Below are positions 33,827 through 42,078 of a DNA stretch of 54,630 nt, piece by piece. Location: NCBI RefSeq assembly GCF_002207865.1, contig NZ_BDQM01000025.1, positions 1-54,630 on the forward strand, written 5' to 3'. Position numbers and translations under genes: made by a program. The notes beneath the pieces were generated by a model that saw only the letters and a list, made by a program, of their open reading frames with translations, did not search any database and was not told where the DNA came from. Each line of letters opens with the position of its first letter. Within the stretch, counting starts at the first letter, position 1. This DNA is from Colwellia marinimaniae (GTDB lineage Bacteria; Pseudomonadota; Gammaproteobacteria; Enterobacterales; Alteromonadaceae).

Positions 33827-34452
33827 AACAAAGACAGCCATCTTTAAAAACAAACAACAAAGACAGCCATCTTTAATTTTAAGAAACAAAAACAACAAAA
33901 ACAGAATAACAAAGACAGCCATCTTTAATTTTAAGCATATGGGTTGCTACATAGTGCCGAAAACGTAAAGGATAATTCATTTTAAAAGCGACTGATTACG
34001 GTTTGGGTGCTAAAAATGTATTTTACTGCATATTGGCTGAATTGAGATTGTCGTTATGCCTTAGCGTCTGCCAATATCAAAAGAATATAATGCCTATACG
34101 CTTTGAATACGAGTGCTAAGCGAGCAGTTTATTACAGACTGCTAATGTCGTTCGCCTGTGTAGTGCTTGGTGTTGACAAAAATCACTGAGCACCTCAGCA
34201 TGCCCCACTGCGCCATGAAACCTTCGGGTGAATTGTGTGGTTAAGGTTAACCAGTTTTCTGCGCTGATGTTTAAGCGATTCAGGATTTTAAGTTGCTTTT
34301 TTTCAATATAACCGCATTTATCTGCGCGAACAAAACAACAAAGACAGCCATCTTTAATTATCTTTAATTTTAAGAATAACAACAAAGACAGCCATCTTTA
34401 ATTTTAAGCATATGGATTGCTACATAGAAAACAACAAAGACAGCCATCTTTA
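33827..34452. repeat. Six scattered ACAAAGACAGCCATCTTTA micro-hairpins
   Basis: Copies at about 33827, 33857, 33909, 34337, 34382 and 34434. Each has AAAGA and TCTTT arms around CAGCCA, set in A/C-rich sequence with repeated AACAA. ATTTTAAGCATATGG follows several copies. On the minus strand each reads TGGCTGTC, the core also found on the other side of the RAYT gene (35695-35704). Probably REP-type elements tied to that transposase. No gene is present apart from the RAYT fragment. Confidence 0.8.
34116..34330 (-). pseudogene. Partial copy of the RAYT-like transposase 3' end
   Basis: The last ~71 codons (IRADKCGYIEKKQLKILNRL onward to CNKLLA) are identical to the end of the intact gene at 34651. 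The duplicated segment is about 409 bp (33922-34330 against 34457-34865, offset 535) with one visible difference in its 3' flank. Upstream of codon 71 the frame enters repeat sequence, so this is a fragment and not a gene. The near-identity shows that the duplication is recent. Confidence 0.9.
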
Positions 34453-34650
34453 ATTATCTTTAATTTTAAGCATATGGGTTGCTACATAGTGCCGAAAACG
34501 TAAAGGGTAATTCATTTTAAAAGCGACTGATTACGGTTTGGGTGCTAAAAATGTATTTTACTGCATATTGGCTGAATTGAGATTGTCGTTATGCCTTAGC
34601 GTCTGCCAATATCAAAAGAATATAATGCCTATACGCTTTGAATACGAGTG

Positions 34651-35625
34651 CTAAGCGAGCAGTTTATTACAGACTGCTAATGTCGTTCGCCTGTGTAGTG
34701 CTTGGTGTTGACAAAAATCACTGAGCACCTCAGCATGCCCCACTGCGCCATGAAACCTTCGGGTGAATTGTGTGGTTAAGGTTAACCAGTTTTCTGCGCT
34801 GATGTTTAAGCGATTCAGGATTTTAAGTTGCTTTTTTTCAATATAACCGCATTTATCTGCGCGAATACAGCGCCCAGTTAAATCAATTAGCTCAAGGTAA
34901 TCTTCAATAGTAAAGGTAAGCCCTTTAGGTTTATTTTTATGCTCATTACCTATGAAAGGTAGTAACTTTTCTGCTTGCTTACCATGTAGGGCCGCTTTAA
35001 TACGTTGCTTAATACTGGTGTAGTTTGATTGCTCAGGCGTAGTCGCTATTTTTGCCCTAATGGGATTTAAATCAACATAGGCCATACAGGCAATAATCGC
35101 GGCTTCATCAAGCAAGGCTTGAGATTTAAAACGGCCTTCCCAGAAACAGCCAGTGCAGTTATCTTCACGATTGGCCCGTCTTGCTATATCCTCATTAAGC
35201 ACCCGCATAAACCAGCTAATATCCGTTAATCGCTGCCGATATACTTGAGCGGTTTGTTCAACCATGGCTTGCAAGGGCGCTATTAATTCATCACCGCGTG
35301 AATATTGCTGAGTCAGTAGTGTGCCCTTGAATAGTTGGTGCCAACGATTAATAACCTCTACAGTTGACCACGACTTGGCCTTTTCTTCATCAACAAAGAG
35401 TACCAAATGGCTATGGTTACTCATTACCGCATAGGCACAAACGTCAATGGCAAAAACATCAGCTAAAGAGAGCAGTTTATCTTCAACCCAAGCACGTCGA
35501 TGTTCAAAACTCCGACCAGTAACCTTATCTTTGCCACATAAAAAAGCCCGACGTACACAGCGAGAAATACAGTGATAGTAGGGGGTATCAATTAAACTTA
35601 TTTGTCTTTTTCTTGCCACAGCCAT
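34651..35625 (-). CDS. RAYT-like Y1/HUH transposase, copy 1
   Basis: 324 residues from the ATG at 35625 (MAVARKRQISL), which follows GAGG; the frame is open to 35652. It has the Y1/IS200-like fold of REP-associated transposases: DTPYYHCISRCVRRAFLCG, the HUH pair in VMSNHSHLVLFV, and CFWEGRFKSQALLDEAA plus YVDLNPIRAK in place of the usual RF and NPVRA motifs. A C-terminal ~100-residue extension ends in HQALHRRTTLAVC. Such proteins cut and join single-stranded hairpins and are linked to REP elements. Flanked by TGGCTGTCC (right) and inverted TGGCTGTC micro-hairpins (left). About 70% like the copy at 53370. Confidence 0.88.
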   Translation of the reverse strand: MAVARKRQISLIDTPYYHCISRCVRRAFLCGKDKVTGRSFEHRRAWVEDKLLSLADVFAIDVCAYAVMSNHSHLVLFVDEEKAKSWSTVEVINRWHQLFKGTLLTQQYSRGDELIAPLQAMVEQTAQVYRQRLTDISWFMRVLNEDIARRANREDNCTGCFWEGRFKSQALLDEAAIIACMAYVDLNPIRAKIATTPEQSNYTSIKQRIKAALHGKQAEKLLPFIGNEHKNKPKGLTFTIEDYLELIDLTGRCIRADKCGYIEKKQLKILNRLNISAENWLTLTTQFTRRFHGAVGHAEVLSDFCQHQALHRRTTLAVCNKLLA

Positions 35626-35683
35626 GTAAGCCTCGATTAAATATAATATCAAGTGATGATTTAACCTTAGTTCAGACCGATAA

Positions 35684-35714
35684 TTTTGCCATAACGGTGG
35701 CTGTCCTAGTTAAT
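35684..35714. repeat. TTGCCATAACGGTGGCTGTCCTAG element beside the RAYT gene
   Basis: TTGCCATAACGG and TGGCTGTCCTAGTTAATAG, followed by a direct repeat TAGTTAATAGTT. The same sequence ends both copies of the 22.7-23.1 kb duplication. Here it marks the boundary between the RAYT unit and the truncated NRDE gene. Confidence 0.75.
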
Positions 35715-35740
35715 AGTTGCTAGTTAATAGTTATGCATTA

Positions 35741-35968
35741 TTTGATTTAATGACCAATGATAAACAAGCGTTGCCAAATTTACTTCCTGAAACAGGGCTT
35801 ACTGAAGAATGGGAGCAGTTACTCAGTGCTATTTTTATAGTATCCCCAACATATGGCACACGAACAACCTCTATTATTACGCAAGACATTGAAGGACGTG
35901 TTGAAGTATATGAGCAAAGTTATGCACCTTCAGGTCAATGTGTAGCAAAGCAACAATTTCGTTTGTAG
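35741..35968 (+). pseudogene. 3' fragment of an NRDE/TANGO2-family gene
   Basis: Codes for ALFDLMTNDKQALPNLLPET, then GLTEEWEQLLSAIFIVSP and TYGTRTTSIITQDIEG, the characteristic C-terminus of NRDE (DUF833, TANGO2-like) proteins of about 250 residues. Only about 75 residues remain. Similarity begins directly after the TGTCCTAGTTAATAG element, so the 5' part was probably lost when the transposase unit arrived. An ATG-like start at 35717 lies in repeat sequence and is not a real start. Confidence 0.75.
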
Positions 35969-36147
35969 GAAGGTAACTCCATCGGAATTATCTTTAAGTA
36001 ATCACTTTTTTGGGTTTTAGTTTTTTTCTGAAATTTAATCCCGTAGGATAAATCGCAACCAACGAACTTATTATTAATTTGTCTCCTACTGTGTCAGGAT
36101 TGTTGTCGCCTCAATTATAAATAAAATTTTTACTTCAAAATGGTCAG

Positions 36148-36330
36148 CTACATATAAATGCCGTCGCCAAGTAAAACAGCTTCACCGTTTGAATTTCCCT
36201 CTCTACGATCTTCTTCTAAGCAAGAGTCTAAACTTCCACTTTTATTTTTAACCGCTTCTTTTAACCAGTCAGGATAGTCACACTTGTTCTTATCGTATAT
36301 TTCACACCATTCTTTTGTTGTTTTTATCAC
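36148..36330 (-). CDS. Small hypothetical protein
   Basis: 60 residues from a GTG preceded by AAGGAAAAAC. MIKTTKEWCEIYDKNKCDYP is followed by an acidic stretch (CLEEDRREG). Three cysteines, no membrane segment, no recognised family. The Shine-Dalgarno is plausible, but the gene is isolated between remnants; it could be a spurious frame. Confidence 0.4.
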   Translation of the reverse strand: MIKTTKEWCEIYDKNKCDYPDWLKEAVKNKSGSLDSCLEEDRREGNSNGEAVLLGDGIYM

Positions 36331-36466
36331 TTGTTTTTCCTTTTTGTATTAAAACCGAGGGGGGCAGAGCATTTAAAGTATTACCTACACATCAAAAACA
36401 TAAACTGACAACTCAACTTAAATTCATTGTAACCACTATATAAAAACTAAACTGTCAAACATCGTC

Positions 36467-36519
36467 GCCCTGCTGTAATAAGTTGCAATCGATTAGATGA
36501 CAACTTATTACAGCAGGGC
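36467..36519. repeat. Perfect 19-bp inverted repeat
   Basis: GCCCTGCTGTAATAAGTTG (36467-36485) and its exact complement CAACTTATTACAGCAGGGC (36501-36519) around a 15-nt loop. No T-run follows, so it is not a classical terminator. It lies 12 bp before the opening of a truncated gene and may be a rearrangement scar or mobile end. Confidence 0.85.
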
Positions 36520-36530
36520 AGTGTTAATGC

Positions 36531-36923
36531 TGATTATGGGGATTTGAGGGCATACATCGCAGCACCAGCTTGGAAGATTTTTGGGCAACACCAGCGGGTT
36601 TTGAATACAGTTTTATTGGTGTATTTACCTCGAATATCGACTTAGGTTTATTGATGGAACACAGTTGGGATTCACGCGGTGAAGTTGCTCTAAGCGCGGA
36701 AGGTTCATTGCTGCAAAATGACTTGTTTTTAGGAGCAAGATTAGCTTTTAATGATATGCAAAGTAGCGAGTTATTAATGGGCATAGGCAGTGATTTAGAC
36801 CACAATGCCTTTAGTTTCCTTATTGAAGCAAACCGTCGCTTTGGTGCTAATGTTATTGTCAGTGTTGATGTCAGACTGCTACACAGTAATGATGAAAACG
36901 ACTTACTTTATAGCCTTAAGTAA
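36531..36923 (+). pseudogene. 3' fragment of a predicted outer-membrane beta-barrel protein
   Basis: The frame opens after a TGA at about 36528 and reads GFEGIHRSTSLEDFWATP, then AGFEYSFIGVFTSNIDLGLL and alternating beta-strand segments (LQNDLFLGARLAFND, SELLMGIGSDLD) to YSLK. Alternating hydrophobic and polar residues fit a barrel C-terminus. There is no signal peptide, and only a TTG start (36570) inside the homologous part. I infer a truncated gene; its family was not named. Confidence 0.55.
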
Positions 36924-37021
36924 TGATGACCATGTGCAAGTATCTGTGGCGTGGTATTTCTAAGCCTCGCTTTATCCTTAACGGAAAGCGCGAATAAATT
37001 CCTTAACGAAAAGCGCGAATG

Positions 37022-37052
37022 AATTCCCGCCTACGGTAGGCGGGATTTTAAT
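37022..37052 (+). terminator. Hairpin with T-run after the barrel fragment
   Basis: CCCGCCTAC and GTAGGCGGG are perfectly complementary, followed by ATTTTAAT. Just upstream a 22-bp unit, CCTTAACG-AAAGCGCGAAT, is repeated twice (36976-37020). It lies between convergent genes. Confidence 0.7.
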
Positions 37053-37080
37053 CGCGCGGTTGCTTAATATTTAATCACGA

Positions 37081-38040
37081 TTAATTACCAATCAAGCCAT
37101 TAATATGAGCAACAACACTTCGCCCTAGTGCACTGGGAGCATAACCACCTTCAAGCACCGAAACAATTCTGCCTTGACCATACTTATTGGCGATAACTTT
37201 AAGTTCATCGGTTATCCAACGATAATCACCTTCAGTTAAACTCACCTGGGAGATATCATCTTCGATGTGGGCATCAAAGCCCGCCGAGATAATGATTAGC
37301 TCGGGTTTAAACTGGTGTAATGCCGGTAACCAGTGTGCAGTTAACTTTTCGCGGAACTGCTCACCCTTTGTTGTTGCCGCTAACGGGGTATTGATAATAG
37401 GTGCGGTATTACTTTCTTCAACTTCAAAGGGGTACAGTGGGTCTTGGTAGCTTGAGCAAAACAGGTAACCTTTGTCATCCTTGGCTGTGGCCATAAAGTG
37501 ATTCTTAATAATATCTTCGGTGCCATTACCGTGATGGACATCAAAATCGACTATGGCGACGCGTTTTAAAGCATACTTTTGTTTAGCGTAAGCGGCAGCG
37601 ATGGCAACATTATTAAAAAAGCAAAAACCCATGCCTTTATCATGTTCTGCGTGATGACCTGGCGGCCTAGTGGCACAAAATGCCGCGCTTAGGGTGCCAT
37701 CCATGACGAGATCAACCGCATCAACCGCAGCCCCGGCGGAATACAAAATAGCGGTCAGTGATTTTGTATTCATTACTGCGTCGGCACCGACGATAAAGTG
37801 TTCTTCGCCTTTCGCTTCATTGGGCGCATTATCAAAAACAAAATCAATATACTCTTGTGTATGCGCTAGGGTTAGCAAGCTTTTATCAATAGGCTTTGAG
37901 TCAAATTGACGGACGACGTAATCTAAGCCACTACGAATTAATTGGTCTGAAATAGCGGTTAAGCGTTTAGCATTTTCAGGGTGGTGCTCACCCATGTCAT
38001 GTTCGCCACATCTATAGTGGCCTATTATTCCAACTGGCAT
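37081..38040 (-). CDS. HDAC/acetoin-utilisation-type deacetylase
   Basis: A 319-residue class II-type histone-deacetylase-like protein. Catalytic pair in RPPGHHAEHD (H129, H130), zinc ligands in VDFDVHHGNGTED (D167, H169) and SAGFDAH (D256), and GGYAPSALGRSV near the C-terminus. All zinc and catalytic residues are present and the length is normal. Bacterial members deacetylate acetyl-lysine or acetylated polyamines; the substrate here is unknown. It lies 192 bp downstream of a CoA-transferase/GNAT gene on the same strand, which could link acetyl donor, acetylation and deacetylation, though co-transcription is unproven. Confidence 0.92.
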   Translation of the reverse strand: MPVGIIGHYRCGEHDMGEHHPENAKRLTAISDQLIRSGLDYVVRQFDSKPIDKSLLTLAHTQEYIDFVFDNAPNEAKGEEHFIVGADAVMNTKSLTAILYSAGAAVDAVDLVMDGTLSAAFCATRPPGHHAEHDKGMGFCFFNNVAIAAAYAKQKYALKRVAIVDFDVHHGNGTEDIIKNHFMATAKDDKGYLFCSSYQDPLYPFEVEESNTAPIINTPLAATTKGEQFREKLTAHWLPALHQFKPELIIISAGFDAHIEDDISQVSLTEGDYRWITDELKVIANKYGQGRIVSVLEGGYAPSALGRSVVAHINGLIGN

Positions 38041-38111
38041 AGTTATTCTCTTTTTTTAGCGAGTGAATATTCAGCTTGTCTCGTTAAAGTTCAATTAAGG
38101 CGTCAAAAGTA

Positions 38112-38155
38112 CTCATTGACTAACGTCAACTCCGTGCCTTTTCCTTTTACTTGCA
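38112..38155. repeat. Dispersed repeat, partner of 41830-41876
   Basis: ACTCATTGACTAACGTCAAC, TCCGTGCCTTTTCCTTTTA. The copy after miaE differs at a few positions. It sits between the HDAC-like and CoA-transferase genes. Confidence 0.7.
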
Positions 38156-38232
38156 CCATAGTGCTTAAAGCTGAACAGTCACTGGGTATTCAATTTATTT
38201 GTTAATTAATCGTAAGTATTTATAAGTAAACT

Positions 38233-40086
38233 TTAAGGTGTACTTTCTTCATTCAGGGTCAGCTTTAAACTCACTTCATCGTAATCATCACTGGCTTGAC
38301 GGACAAAACCGGAACGTTCGAAGACTTTTAACATAGAGCCATTATCACTGCGAACACAAGCCACTAGGCTATCTAGTTTACGCATCTTGGCGATGGTAAT
38401 AATTTCACCGAGTAAGGTAGTTGCCATACCGCGGCCACGCAAACTTTCTTTAATAACAAAGGCCACCTCACCACTATTAATACTTTCAATGTAATAATAT
38501 CGAGCCACGGCCTCAATCGCTTCACCTAAAGAATCTTTCTTGGTAAAGCACAAGGCAAGATCTACATGTTGGTTAACGCTGACCAAGTTACAGGACTTCT
38601 CCCTGGTCATCTGGGTAATGTGATGGTTGTAGCGCATCATCAAGGTTTCTTTATTATGGGAATAGAAAAACTCTTGTAACTTTCGCTCATCTGCCGGCGC
38701 AAGTGGCCTTAAGATATAATTAATATCGGCAAAATTAAAGCGCTTCATTTCAATTGAGCCTAGTTCAGGTACCGAACTCGGAGAGCTTTCTTGATATTCT
38801 GGTACCCAATAATGTTTACGCACATCGGCAAGTAATTTATCTCTAAATTTAGGGTGAGCAATTCTGATCAGCTCTAAGGCACGCTCTCTAATACTCTTAC
38901 CGCGCAAGGAGGCAATACCAAACTCGGTCACCACATAGGACACATGGCCGCGCGAAGTTACTACGCCGCCACCTTCAGTGATATGGGCAACAATGCGAGA
39001 TATTTTGCCATCTCGGGTAGTTGAGGGCAGGGCAATAATAGGCATACCGCCTTTACTCAGTGATGCGCCACGAATAAAATCAACTTGTCCACCAATGCCG
39101 CTGTAAAATTGATAACCAATAGAGTCTGAAACTACCTGACCGGTTAAATCGACTTCAATGGCACTATTAATAGACACCATATTGTCATTTTTAGCGATTT
39201 TTACCGGTGAGTTGATATGCTCTGACGGATAAAATTCTATGTGTGGGTTGCCATCAACATAATCATAAACTTTTTGCGTGCCAATACAAAAAGTCGCTAC
39301 CGCTTTACCTTTATGGTAGGTTTTTTTGCGGTTATTAATCACGCCTTTTAACATCAAATCAACCACACCATCAGATATCATCTCACTGTGAATACCTAAG
39401 TCTTTGTGATTACCTAAATAACGCAATACCGCTTCGGGAATTTTACCTATGCCTATTTGTAAGGTAGCGCCATTTTCAACCAACATAGCAACATATTGAC
39501 CTATTTGCTCGTTGCGGCGATCCACTTCCGGTGGTTTTATTTGTGGTAGGTCTTGTGCAACGTTTATCCAGGCATGAATTTGATTTACATGAACAAAGCT
39601 ATGACCGTTAGTGCGTGGCATTTTCGGGTTTATCTGGGCAATAACATATTTAGCTGCTTTTACTGCGGAAGAAACGATATCAACACTGACACCTAATGAA
39701 CAGTAACCATATTCATCTGGCGGGCTGACCATAATAAGTGCTACGTCGAGGGGTAAAATATTTTCAAGAAATAAGCGTGGCACATCGGAAATAAAACACG
39801 GGGTATAGTCACCACGCCCTTCGGCAATAGCTTCGCGAATATTTTTACCACCAATAAATAAACTATTTACTTTAAATAAATCTTTATGTTCGCGCTTGGC
39901 CCAAACATTTTCAGAAAGGGTTAGAATATGGACGGTCTCAATATCATGCAAACCTTGGCTATTGGCTATTAAGTCATCTATCAAGGCATTCGGTACCGCG
40001 GCATTGGAGCCGATAAAGATACGATTACCGGACTTTAAGTAATCACTCCAGTTGACACTATCACGTTGCTCATCTTGTGCTGTCAT
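38233..40086 (-). CDS. Acetyl-CoA hydrolase/CoA-transferase fused to a GNAT acetyltransferase
   Basis: A 617-residue fusion. Residues about 10-430 match the acetyl-CoA hydrolase/4-hydroxybutyrate CoA-transferase family (NALIDDLIANSQGLHDIETV, GYCSLGVSVD, LQIGIGKIPEAVL, HSEMISDGVV, SAIEVDLTGQVVSDSIG, GGVVTSRGHVSYVVTEFGI). The catalytic Glu is probably in AIEVDLTG. Residues about 450-610 form a GNAT domain (VAFVIKESLRGRGMATTLLG, with RGRGMAT the acetyl-CoA loop). It probably senses or consumes acetyl-CoA and acetylates protein or a small molecule. Such fusions are known in proteobacteria; targets are unclear. Cytoplasmic. Confidence 0.9.
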   Translation of the reverse strand: MTAQDEQRDSVNWSDYLKSGNRIFIGSNAAVPNALIDDLIANSQGLHDIETVHILTLSENVWAKREHKDLFKVNSLFIGGKNIREAIAEGRGDYTPCFISDVPRLFLENILPLDVALIMVSPPDEYGYCSLGVSVDIVSSAVKAAKYVIAQINPKMPRTNGHSFVHVNQIHAWINVAQDLPQIKPPEVDRRNEQIGQYVAMLVENGATLQIGIGKIPEAVLRYLGNHKDLGIHSEMISDGVVDLMLKGVINNRKKTYHKGKAVATFCIGTQKVYDYVDGNPHIEFYPSEHINSPVKIAKNDNMVSINSAIEVDLTGQVVSDSIGYQFYSGIGGQVDFIRGASLSKGGMPIIALPSTTRDGKISRIVAHITEGGGVVTSRGHVSYVVTEFGIASLRGKSIRERALELIRIAHPKFRDKLLADVRKHYWVPEYQESSPSSVPELGSIEMKRFNFADINYILRPLAPADERKLQEFFYSHNKETLMMRYNHHITQMTREKSCNLVSVNQHVDLALCFTKKDSLGEAIEAVARYYYIESINSGEVAFVIKESLRGRGMATTLLGEIITIAKMRKLDSLVACVRSDNGSMLKVFERSGFVRQASDDYDEVSLKLTLNEESTP

Positions 40087-40324
40087 GAAATTTCCTTGGC
40101 TACTTCTTTGCTATAAATAGACTAGGCATTGCTTAGTCTTTGTTTAGGTATTTACCTAGTATGCTCTCATCAATAAGGTATTTATTGATCACTGTCAATT
40201 GTGCGTTTGTTAAATGATGAAATAAGTTATAATTAGCTGTTTTTAACGTGATTTAGTGTGATTTTACTGCTGTTTCGCTGATGTATCAGTTTTATGTCTT
40301 TTCATATTTTAAGGGTTTAGTTTA

Positions 40325-40960
40325 GTGTTTGACGGAAAAATTTTTATCATAGGTTTACCCAGAACAGCAACGACCAGTGTTTGTTTAGCCATGTTAGAGC
40401 AAGGCTTTAAAACCGCGCATAATGTCTATACCCAAAATGCCTTTGTAGAAGCGCAGGTACTTGCCGATACGCCGATATTTTGTGATTATCAAAAACTGGA
40501 TAAACACTTTCCTAATAGTAAGTTTATTTACCTCACTCGGTCACCAGAACAATGGTTGCCATCAATCAAGCAGTTATTACAGCGCATGATAGTGAATTTG
40601 CAGCGCACCGATGGCGGCTTTAATCCGCATTTAAAACGTTGTTATAATGAAGTTTTTGCACCATTAACGGCCAATAATATTAACAGTGATGAATTCTTTC
40701 TTAGCTGTTATAGCCGTCATCAACAGGGAATTGACGATTACTTTAAAGACAGATCTCAAGACCTATTGACCATAGATGTCAGTGATAAAAACAGTTATAT
40801 GAAAATGTTAGCTTTTGTTAATATTGATAGTGACAAGGCCAGAGAGGGCGGTTTTAAAAAAATCAACCTTGGCGGTAAAGTAAAAGCCTGGCAAGGCCTT
40901 AATAACACGTTAAAAGTAGAATCTACTAATAAAGGCAAAATTGATAAGCTGCTTTACTAG
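40325..40960 (+). CDS. Sulfotransferase-family protein
   Basis: A 211-residue protein with a GTG start in TTTAGTGTTTGAC. KIFIIGLPRTATTSVCLAML carries the 5'-phosphosulfate loop (GLPRTATTS, 10-18), and NSKFIYLTRSPEQWLPSI carries the 3'-phosphate-binding R...S segment. This is the core of the PAPS-dependent sulfotransferase fold. The acceptor is unknown. Length is on the short side but complete for the minimal fold. No signal peptide; monocistronic upstream of miaE. Confidence 0.82.
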   Translation: MFDGKIFIIGLPRTATTSVCLAMLEQGFKTAHNVYTQNAFVEAQVLADTPIFCDYQKLDKHFPNSKFIYLTRSPEQWLPSIKQLLQRMIVNLQRTDGGFNPHLKRCYNEVFAPLTANNINSDEFFLSCYSRHQQGIDDYFKDRSQDLLTIDVSDKNSYMKMLAFVNIDSDKAREGGFKKINLGGKVKAWQGLNNTLKVESTNKGKIDKLLY

Positions 40961-41151
40961 TAAAAGGTAATGACTAACGCGGGATTTATAAAGGTTTTAT
41001 AGGTAAAGTTTTTTATTAAACCTTTTTGATAAAATATTTTATTCAGCCAAGTTAGCTTAGCTATTGTAGAGTGAAAAGTTCACAGGTAAAATCACGCCAA
41101 TTGTATTGAGTAATTTCCATTAAGTAAATATTGTCTTAGAGAGTAGTAAAT

Positions 41152-41724
41152 ATGTTTGAATTAAAACACCACACTGGCCAAGATTGGGTTGATGCCGTTA
41201 TGGCTGACTTTAACTTGTTTTTGCAAGACCATGCTGCAGCCGAGAAGAAAGCTTCAGGTATGGCAATGGCAATGCTGTCTCATTATCCAGACAAAGCTAA
41301 ATTGGTTCGCGCTATGACTGATTTAGCCATTGAAGAGCTTATTCATTTTAAACAAGTATTAAAGTTACTTGTCGCCCGCGATGTCACCTTAGGTCAAGAT
41401 AAAAAAGACCCTTACATTAACCAGCTCCGCGCCTTGTTCCGTAATGGCACCAGTTATTTTATGATGGATAGATTACTGGTTGCCGCCGTTATTGAAGCGC
41501 GTGGTTATGAGAAGTTCTGGTTAGTTTCACAAGCACTTCCTGAAGGTAAAGATAAAGATTTTTATGTCGCCATTGCTAAGTCAGAAGAAAAACATAAAAA
41601 CTTATTTGTTGAGCTGGCGTACGAGTATTGTGATAAAGCCGAAGTTGACCAGCGCTTAGAAGAAATTTTAATTGCTGAAGCTAAAATTTGTGCGGCTCTA
41701 CCTATTCGCGCAATTCTCCACTAA
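41152..41724 (+). CDS. miaE: tRNA-(ms2io6A)-hydroxylase MiaE
   Basis: A 190-residue ferritin-like diiron enzyme with ligands E31, E62-x-x-H65, E115 and E145-x-x-H148, in IEELIHF, IEARGYEKF and SEEKHKNLF. It hydroxylates the isopentenyl group of ms2i6A37 in tRNA using O2. The length is near the family norm and all iron ligands are present. Start ATG behind AGAGAG. Monocistronic; an inverted repeat (41769-41826) follows. Confidence 0.93.
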   Translation: MFELKHHTGQDWVDAVMADFNLFLQDHAAAEKKASGMAMAMLSHYPDKAKLVRAMTDLAIEELIHFKQVLKLLVARDVTLGQDKKDPYINQLRALFRNGTSYFMMDRLLVAAVIEARGYEKFWLVSQALPEGKDKDFYVAIAKSEEKHKNLFVELAYEYCDKAEVDQRLEEILIAEAKICAALPIRAILH

Positions 41725-41768
41725 TAGTATTTTATCTTATTCGTGTATCGCCCGATAAAGGCAGCTAT

Positions 41769-41876
41769 ACCCGTAACCATTCAAAGTGCACTCTGAAACT
41801 TGCATCTTGATTGATTACGGGTATTAGATACTCATTGACTCACGTCAACTCCGTGCATTTTCCTTTTAATTGAGCA
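41769..41876. repeat. Inverted repeat and dispersed repeat after miaE
   Basis: ATACCCGTAA (41769) pairs with TTACGGGTAT (ending 41826) around CATTCAAAGTGCAC and related sequence. Directly after, 41830-41876 is the second copy of the 38112-38155 repeat. The first part may act as a long-loop terminator; neither codes for protein. Confidence 0.6.
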
Positions 41877-42078
41877 ATACACTTTTAAGCTACGCCACTA
41901 TATATGTTTATTAGATTACCGTTTCTTTTGGTTAAATAAAATTGGCTACGGGTAACTAAGTGCACTAAAAGGAAGTGAATGATAATAAGGGAAACTTCCA
42001 TAATTAACTTGATATTAGCGATAAAAGAATAGCTTGCTGATAAGACAATTTGAGCGGTCTTAATAGCTATTATCCGTT

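Noticed and set aside
34116..34385. 89-codon frame as an independent gene
   Set aside because: 71 codons are an identical copy of the transposase end; the rest is repeat sequence.
36524..36805. Minus-strand 93-codon frame
   Set aside because: Antisense to the barrel-protein fragment; low-complexity Ser/Lys/Pro content and no start signal.
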